Below, one piece after another: positions 41,701 through 51,809 of a DNA stretch of 64,000 bases (positions are counted from its first letter, which is position 1; every line of letters starts with the position of its first letter). The position numbers and the translations under genes were made by a program. The notes under the pieces are model-generated. The model was not told the origin of the DNA and did no database searches. It saw only the letters and a list, made by a program, of their open reading frames with translations. This DNA is from Candidula unifasciata (Eukaryota > Mollusca > Gastropoda > Stylommatophora > Geomitridae): the NCBI GenBank assembly GCA_905116865.2, contig CAJHNH020007679.1, forward strand, positions 32,501 to 96,500, in the 5' to 3' direction.

Positions 41701-44700
41701 ACTGGGTTTTATCCCAAATAGTCAGTCTCTCTATTTGCTAAAAGCATCAAAGAACGCCTAATAGCTCATGAGGTGATCCTAAGGGATTCACACATGTACA
41801 CTCTCTCACACACATGCACTCTCACACACACACACTCACACACACACACACACAAATTCACGCACATGCATACACTCCCCTCCCCCATACACACACACAC
41901 ACACACATGCAAACACACATATTTACACACACACATGCAAACAAGTACACTTTAAAGCTAAACAAGGTGATCCAAATTGAACTAACAACCTTGCGTGTGC
42001 AAGGCAAGTGACTTCAACACTCCACCATGGAGGCTCCCTTGCACAGGTCAGTCTACAGGCCATGTTTTACTGTGATTTTTATAATTACTAATTTAATTAT
42101 TTGCTTAAAACAAAAAATTGAAAGAAAAAAGACATTAACCTTTCTTCTTTTTGATGCCGACGCCAAAAGTTGCCTTGCCACTTTTCAGATCCTTCTCACT
42201 TGCACTTCCATCACTTTTGTTTGTTCCTTCATATTTGTTGAGCTTCTCTGGATATATACAGTAAATACAGTTAATTATTTATGTTAAAAAAAAAAAGAAC
42301 TCACTTCTTGAAAAGCTGCATGCATATCATAGAAACAAACCTTCCACCTTTATTAACTCTTCGATTCCCAAACATTGCATGATGTTTTAATCACTCTAAC
42401 CCGAATGGACACACGTATACACCGATGGATCATTGGAGGGAGCAGACAAAAATGGAGGAGCTGGATCGGTCATCATGCTGCAAGATGGGACCACAGTAGA
42501 ACCGTCATGCGCGACCCGGAAGACTCTCAACAAACTTCAGAGCAGAGCAGCAAGCAATTATTGATTCAGCCAAAGTGCTCGAGGAAAGAAAAATTAAAAA
42601 CAGCAAAATTGTTTTCCTTTTATCTGCATGTCAGTCCTCCAGGCGACTCATAGGGATCCACGAGACAACAAGGAAAGAGAACTGACCCGTCAGCTAAACA
42701 GACTCACAGAAAACAAATCGTTCTCCAGTGGATCCCGGCTCACTGGGGCATATCAGGAAATGAGTTAGCAGACAGACTTGCAAAAAATGGAACAAAGGAG
42801 AAACATGCTCATTCATTGTCATTACCAGAAATCAGAACACTTATCAAGGGAAAATACAAGGGATTGTGGAGAGAACAAACTAACAGTAAACATCCACAAG
42901 ACCCCATCAGCAGACTCAACAGAAAGCAACATACAACAATTTTCCGTCTACGAACAGGACACTGCAGGCTCAACTACCACATGCATAAAATAAAGATTGT
43001 ACAGTCCTCACAGTGTGCCTGTCAAACAGGACCCTAAACACCTCAGCACATTCTGCAGACCTGCAACTTCGAAAAGACACCTGGCCTCAAGAGCAAAGTG
43101 TGCAGAGCAAGCTATAGGGAACCATGCAGGACCTGCAGCTGACATGCGAGTTCATAGAGGAAACCCACCTAAATGTCTGATCTGAGCATACAAAACCGAA
43201 CGCAAAGCAGAAGAAGAAGAAGGAAAAGTATGGCGAGAGACATTAGACAGATTCTGTGGGTATTGTTTCCTTAAATGTTATACCCAAATTCTTTGTCAAG
43301 CTCTCTGCTATTCTACTGACTTTTGAAGCTGCTTAAGACAGTTGACTGGGCTTTTAATTCAGATTAATCTGATCAGTAACATCTTATCATTTCTTGGTTT
43401 ATTTTGCAAAGTAATCATTAAGAATTTAATCTTTTACACAACAGTGAGACAGGTATGTAGAGTGAATCAAATGATTCCTTTCCTTTCTTCTTCTTTTCTT
43501 AACGGCAGCCTTATTTTTATTAAACGCTCCTAAAAGCACGTGAGGCCCCTATCACCCCCCCCCCTTTCCCCCCTCCAGAAGGTCCCACCAATCCCCAAAT
43601 TTGACCGAGGCCGCTACCGTCCACCTGAACCATCCCAAAGCTCCTCCACCACAGGACTCCCCCATCCCAGGACCCCAGGGATGGTAATCCCACCTCAGGA
43701 AACACTGTGCTACACCTATATTTTAAAGACCAATAAGCACTCGATGGGTTATGTGGTCAACATGACACCAGCCACCTTTACTTTCCAGGACTTGACCTGC
43801 TACACATTTAAGGTTAAGTCGACCTGGTAGCCGGGGCTATTTTTGAAAAAAATAAGTGTGGCTCTATTCAAATTTGAACCCAAGACCCTTGGATCTGCAG
43901 ACAAGCATCTAGCCTCTACGTTAGGGTGGCTTCCCTACTGAGTAAACAGTATACTTTTTTTTTTAATCAAAAATAAGGCGGAATACCTTGTTCAGCTTTC
44001 AGCAGCTTTTTCTCTGCTTTTTTCTTAGCTTCTTCTTCTCTTTGATAGGCCTCAATTTCTGCCTGATCCACACACAGCTTGATAAGTTCCATAGTGCCCT
44101 CACACTGTAGTTCATTCCCATCTAAGTATAGTTCCCTGTAGGGTAAAAGGACAAATCTATTCCTGTTTGAGGACAGTTTTTAAACTCTTTCAGTGCCAGG
44201 CATGTATGCTTTTAACTTTTTTCTGGCTCTTTTTATGATGATGTAAACTCTGTAGCAATGCTGCTGATAAGATACAGCAAAATATGCCAGAAAAAGCTGG
44301 CTGTAGAGAGATTCCATGGTTCTTTTGTGATATCCTACCCCAGATGACGTCACAGGACAGTCTAATATTTTAGAGGGTGGTAAGACTTGGTTTTCCAGCT
44401 TTCTGATACTTTTAACAACTCCAAAACATCTAGAACTTGCCCTAACCCCAACCCACCTACGTCTTACGTGAGAGTGCAGCCTAGGTCCCATGACTGCATG
44501 CAGCCTATCTATCACCCACTGAAATATTAGACTGTCCCATGACCTGTGGATCTCCCCTGTTTGGGGTAGGATATTAGGAAAGCACTGATCCCACATTTGG
44601 CCAGGTGGCATTTCAATAGAAACTACGCTGTATGGAACAGTTTAAGACATGTGTCACTAGACGTCATAGAGGCCTGTGTCCTTATCTGCAAACCACTGGC

Positions 44701-47700
44701 AGAGAGAATGATAAGAAGAAGAAGAAGTTTTTTGCTAATAAAAAAATAAAAGTTTTTACTTTTAATTACTAATTTCTTCTTTTTTCATTTGTCAATATCT
44801 GCTTATGCCCCTAGGCTTTGCAATTCATCAGACGATCGGCAGCAGAGCCAGGGCATGCTCAGTCACTTGATATGCCGTGATGTCATGCAGTCTCAAGGTG
44901 TCAGTGACTCCTTCAGTCCATCTTCTTCTCTGTCTTTCCTTGCCTCTTGATGTTTTGATTTTTAGGGTGTATGCTCTCGCTGTTGGCATCATTGGTTTTA
45001 TTCTCATTAGATAGCTAAACTATTTCATTCTTTGTTTCTCAATAAATTTGATGATGGGTATTGTTCCAACAGTTCTTGTAATCACGCCATTTCTCACTCA
45101 ATCTCTTCTGCTTCCTAACTGCTTTGGTCTAAAAGAGTTAAATGATAAAAACATGTGACAGAAAGTGTTCAAGTAACAAATAAAGCATAGTGAATTTGTG
45201 TAACTGTTGGGTGAAACACAGAGAGTAAAGACAAGCAGATCATGTATGTAGTAACAAGAAAAGCATGGTAAGATAGCTCCTTGATATAGAACAAGTTCAG
45301 CCAGTGGTCTTGGAAAGTTTAAAAAAAAAAAAAAAGTTAAGGACCCTTTTCCCACAACTTTAATGCAGCAGGTATACAGTGCTAAACCAATATTACAACT
45401 CCTTTATTCCCAGGGTGTTTAGCATCAGAGGCTCAATGGGTAGTAAAGAGACAAGTTGCAGGTATGTCAGGTTGGTGTGATGTTGTATTGCATCCATGGT
45501 CTTACCAACAACCATGCCTCCTCTATATTACAGGATGTGAACACTTTTAATGACCCCAAAAAATGTACAACTGGCCCTAACCTCAACCCCCCCCCCCTTC
45601 CGCCCTAACACCGAGCCTAGGTCACACGAGAGAGTGCATTCCACGCCCTGTTGTTTCATACTTCTTACCATTTTCCGGTTGCCCATGAAAACGCACCAGC
45701 AACAACATATTCTACTTACGAGTGAAAATGCAATGTCGGCGGCCATTGATCACAGAGAAAAAAGATTAAAACGGAATGCAGAAAGCTTTCTGAAGACAAC
45801 AGTACACCAGGACACCCCTCTATCAGAGTTGCAACTCTTCCTGGCTGCTGAATATGGGGATGGAGTGCTTATGAGATGTCCCTAATTCTGTGATGTCCGT
45901 TCTTGAAACTCAAGAGTTATGACCATAGTTCTTTCTCATTTAATTAGAGTTCTTTCAAAAGTAACATTCACAGTTTATTCTCAAGTGAGTATAGCTTTTT
46001 ATTTTTTTTATTTTTACCTTAACATTAACAGCTCATTTTCATCTGGTTATAGTCCTCTCTAGGATAACATTCATAGTGCATTCTCACATAAGTATAGTTC
46101 ATTTAAGGATAACAATCGCAACAATCTCATCTATGAATAATTCACTCTGAATTAACAGCCACATCTAAGTACACTTCTCTGAGAAAAGAGATTTAGATCA
46201 TGGCAGCCAGTAAATTGAGCAGACGTACCTGACCGCTGTTGTTGATACCATGTGACCAAGATGTTTTCCACTTTCTACATTGAGGTCACAATAACACAGG
46301 CTAACAGCCAGCAAAGATCTATTGCCCTGGAGACCAGCACACAGCTTCTGACATCCTTCATCTCCAAATCTGACAATATTACAGAAACGGCAAAGTCAGT
46401 CATCATCATCAATCAGCAGGTCTCTTTACATGGGGATCATGGGGATCAGACAAGGAAACTCTGAGGGGCTTATATCTAGGATATGTTTTCTCTGTGATAG
46501 AGTACAACAACTCACTGCTTACAACTTGCTCCAAAACTAACCTAAAGACTCTTGACAGAGTACAAAATAATGCCCTCCGATTAATCTGCGGAGCTATGCA
46601 GTCTACATCAACTGCTGCATGTGAAATCCATACAAATGTGGAACCCCTCAGGTTGCGGAGAGAAAAAGCCACTTTAGAAATTTATGAAAGATGCATTAGG
46701 AAAAATCGTAACCATCCTAATAGACATCTTGTAGAAAACTGGGAACACAAACAAAGAATAAAGCACAAATCGGTTTTACACTGAAATTCAGGACAGATAC
46801 CACCTCCCAGAAAGACGTCAAGGAATTCAGAATGTTGCAAGAAACCTACCACCTCATGCTCGCTTTAAAGCTCCAGAAGTCCGAACTAAATTGGTAGGCG
46901 AGGAAACCAAACAGTCCGACCCAATCGCTCTTATGAACTCATCACTAAAGACCGTTGATTCTTACCCCCAAGATTGGATACATGTCTATACTGATGGATC
47001 AGCATTTAAAGCTACCATTAAAGCAGGTTACGGAATCTACATAGGTTATCCCGATGGATCTGTTGAAGAGATTTTTTATGCATGCGGGGAATTCTGTTCA
47101 AACTATGAAGCTGAAATAATTGCACTGGAAACAGCAGTATACCACCTAAAGACTGTAATGGATGTTTACCCTTCAAAGGTCCAAAATATTGTCATCTTCA
47201 CAGATTCAATGTCTGCCCTTCAAGCTCTGGGGGGCAGTGAACGCTGCAGAACTGACATAGCCAAGATAATCCTGGATGCTGATCAGCTTATTACCTCATA
47301 CAACATCAGAATAGTGATGCAGTGGATTCCAGGTCACTCCGGCGCACCAGGTAATGACAGAGCTGACAGATTGGCAAAGAAAGGAGCAACACAAGAACAA
47401 CCACCTACAGCGACAACCCTCCAGACAGCAAAAACACTGATAAGAGCTATAAACAAAGAGACTTGGTTGAACAGATGGGCCATGGGAGACACTGGAAGAG
47501 AGGTGTATAAACATATGTCTGGCCCTGATCCTAATGACAGCATTAACCATCTAACAAGAAGGGCCAGGCCACCATCTTCAGACTTAGAACGCAACATACT
47601 CCACTCAATGGACACCTAAACAGAATACAGCCACAACACTCCCCAGAGTGCCAGCTATGTAACTACCCCTACGAAACTGTTGAACACCATCTCTTTGAGT

Positions 47701-50700
47701 GCCCAAAACTCAGTGAGACAAGAAGAACGCTACTCCCTCCGAGACCAGACAAGTGGAACACCTTGTACGGAGGAAAAGAACAGCTTGTGAAAACATGCAA
47801 ATTCCACTACATGGCATTGGGCCAAAGGGCGAAAGCTCATGCGCCGCTGGATCGATAACAACAACAACAACACCATAGCAGCTAGTGCAGTATACGTAGG
47901 ATCTATAAATGTAAGACATTCACATTTTGTTACTTGTCATTAGGAACCACATTGGGCATGAACTGAACAATCTTTTGGAACTTAAAGATTTAATGTTTTA
48001 ACATATTCTGCCTTCCTCTGCCTCTCTTGCATAGCATTTGTAGGCATCGTCCATTTTTATTTTAAACTTCAAAAATAGCAATTATTTAACCAAATTAAAA
48101 AAAAAAAAATGTTTGTTTTGTTCACCAGCTGTAAATCCTGACAGAAAAACCTGGTTGTTCATCCACTTCTGGACTTTAGCTTTGTTTCAGGACCTGTGTT
48201 TTGCATGTGCACCTGTTTTACTGATCTTGCTTATCTGAATGCAGACTGATGGTTACTTGCCTCTCAGGCAGATGCACTCTGACTCTGAAGGAAGCACCAA
48301 TTAGTCAACTCTTACGATATGCTTGTTCGGGAGGCAGTGGGTCCATTCTTGTTTTTTTCACAAAGAGACCCCTGGAACCCACATGGAGGGAAAAATTTAA
48401 GTATATAATGCAGAAGAAAATAATCGAAGTATAATATAAAGAAAAATAATCTTACTCATTATAATCTAGAATAAGAGTGCTGAGACAGTCACAGTTGTTG
48501 AATGGCCTGACAAGGCGAGACACAGCTTCTGAGTTCATTAAGCAGTCAAGCAGCTCAAGCATTCTGATTGGGTAAAAAGATTTCTCTAGAAATAGTGCCT
48601 ATTGAAAAAAAAAAAAAACTTAAACAAAGATGCATATTTCAATGATTATTTAAAGTGTTCACTGTCAATATTAGTCATGATATATTGTTTGTCTATTTAG
48701 TTTAATAATACTGTTCTTCTGCTGATAAATTGGAAACAAGATATGGCTAGCACACTTGCCTTCCATTCAATGATGTTTTTAATTCTGTACTGGCATCAAT
48801 TATTGACTATGTGTAGTTTGTTTCGTAAATTCAAATTTCTTATCTCCATAAAGCAATCCCTGACAATTATTGTGTTAACCCTATTGCCATGGGAAAGCCA
48901 CTTTTCCAGCATTTATAGGTTTTCTTGACATTATATATCTGAGGAGTGGCTATCATGCCAGAACAACAGCTTTGGCACTGGTTTCAACTGCTTAGTGTGT
49001 AGACCTTGTGGGTAAATTATATTATTAAACAAAAATTGTTTAAATAGTATTTGAGATCAAAAGAAATTTTTTTTTTTGTAGCTATATAATAATCTCAATA
49101 TAATGTCACTGTACTCCATTTGGCAAGGAGTCTTGAGGCATAGTGTCTGCCTCAAGTGCTGGAGGTTCCGGGTTCAATCCCAGGTAAGCGCTGGGATTTT
49201 TTTTATGTGGACTTGGATTTCTAGTAATTCTAACTGGTCTCTGGGTAAAGAGATTGGATGCCTGTGTGTATTGTTGCCCAGGTAAAAAAAATTCCTTGGC
49301 AGTTGGAAATCGGAAAGAGTAGTCTAGCGGGGCTGCCCGGGCAAAATTTGGAGTTAAAAATCTACCCAAAGTATTTCAGGATCCTCACTGGTGCTACAGA
49401 GCCTGTGCACTGTGATGAGCTCCTTTGGACTCAGACTTGAGTTAGAAGAAGAACGGAGCACTTATGGGTTACTACCCGTGTGCCATGATGTTGGTCTGTT
49501 GTTCAAACCTCAAACCTCAAACTCCATGTGGCAAAGTCAACAAACAAATGTTTCCTAATCAAAAGATAAGAAAGCAGTTAATTCTCTTCTGCATTTGTAT
49601 TTAGTGATTACATCCCTTTACGTGAATCATTACTGGTAAAATTTACATAAAAAGAGAAATTTTTTAATTTTTTTTAAATTAGTTACTTGGGATGGCGTTG
49701 CTATGGCAATGTCTAGCAGGCCTGCTTATGTGTTTGGTCGCATAGGTTTGAACCCCCCCCCCCCCCCCCGCCTCTTTATTCGTGTTTTTTTTAATTGACC
49801 AAGACTGCAAAGTTCTTCTGTTGCTTCTTCTCTTCTCCTAGTTTCTTAAGGCAGAGTTTTAGAGTATTTTAAGGGTGTTTCCTTTTAATGAACTTTTTAA
49901 AAAAGGTCTTTTTTTTCTTCTTCACACTCACAAAGTGAAAAGATGAACTCCATTTGTCCTAGACATTTGTTACAACATTTCAGATTCTTATGGTTCAGAA
50001 GCGTAGACATTTTTGGTTTGTTTGGTTCGTAGACATTTATTACCACCACCACCGCTCCCCCCACCCCTCCCAGAAAAGTGCCCTCTGCATGGACATGTAG
50101 AGTCTGCAAAAGTATGTGATGTATAGAGTATCCGGTGAACAAATGATATGCTGCTTGAAACATACATAGGGAGCATAGGCCCTGGAGCTGAGGAAAAGGT
50201 GGGGGGGAGGGGGGGCTTCAGGTCCCTTGAGCCCTCCAAAAAACTTAGGCTTCTTGAGGTCCCCAATAATTTTCTAGTGGTGGGGACTTCAACAAGGTTA
50301 AGCCTTGTTTAACTGCACAATAATAATACATGTTATAATTATCATTATTATTGCTATTGGGTAATTAAAAACCTGAGCCCCTATTCTGATCGTAAAAATC
50401 TTTTTCTCAGTGGCGCTTAGCCTGACAAGAGAGTACTTGCTATCTTATGTTCACTGAATTGTTTGTATGACAGCTTTTATGTCCTCCATGAGGTCTGCTC
50501 AATAACAGCCTTTTCCACAGTAATATGTCATAATGTTGGGGTTCTCTGTGATGCAGTGGTTAAGCCTTTTGCCATGTACTCTAAAGGTTGCTGTTTCAAA
50601 TACAAATTCTGTCCATTTCGTCCATGGGGGGTGTAGGTGTTTCAGAAACCAGTTGGATCACTGCTGAATCTACGAGGGGGGCTTCTAATGAAAACATTAA

Positions 50701-51773
50701 AAGTGTGACAGAAATTACAATAACCATGCCACTGTCTGGTAGCCTTTCAATATTGTTGTTAAGGAAGTCAAGAGTGTTAAGCATGTGACATTATGCTTCA
50801 GATGAAAGCAGTGACCTTATATCACACTTTAACTCTTTCAGTCCCAAGAAAGGCATGACATGTTCATAGGTTCCTATCTAGAAACTAGATGTACGCAATC
50901 TGCACCAATTTTATGTCTCTTTACTATCCCTTGGACCTCTGATGCTAAACCCCCTAGGACTAAAAGACAAAGAGGGCCACCACCACTTCTGACATGCACC
51001 AAAGAGTACTTCCTACTCCTCTCATACACTTACTGCACTGACAAGCCTGCATCACTATACTAGCCTTCATTCGCCAATAAATTTCTATACGTTTCACCCC
51101 TTTACTGATGTAAAAACAGAAAGCAGAACACTGTCCTCTTTGGTGTTTGAGCTTTGTACAATGATCTCATTCATGACCAGCTGCTTTAAAATGCACATAT
51201 CAAGTTCTGTAACAAGACTAAAGTCCAGAAGTGGATGAACAACTAGATCTTTTCACCGGAGCTTACAGCTAGTGAATGCAATGAAGAAGACAAAAAAATG
51301 TTTAGTAAAGCCGCAATAGTATTGGCTTTCAACATCCTCTACAGGATATGCAACTAACTTTACTGTTTTTAATCAAGTCAATCTTCTCACCTGTAAATGC
51401 CACTAACACAGCATAATATTTCAGTAACACAACCCATAAAAGTCTAGTAACTCACCAGTGTTGCAGTGTTCTCATATGTCATTGGGTAGTCCCATACGTG
51501 AATGTCTTGTATGTGCCTGTAACGTGCTTGTCGCAGTGAAGTGATAAATGGCTCAAACAGAACTGGAAGTTGTCCTTCTTTCTCCACAGAAGCGGATTCA
51601 AAAATAAACTGCAATGTTATGTCACAGAAATGTATTTTCTTCTTTTGTCCTATATCCATCAGTGGCCCTCAACCAACTCCCGCCAAGTTGTTCTTACCTT
51701 TGCTCCCACAGGCAGATCACCCAATGCCCTAGCCATCTTTTTAACTTTACTCTCTATCTCTATTCTCTGTACG

Positions 51774-51809
<36 letters not shown>

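Noticed and set aside
41773..42011. Thr/His-rich frames
   Set aside because: They come from a CA microsatellite.
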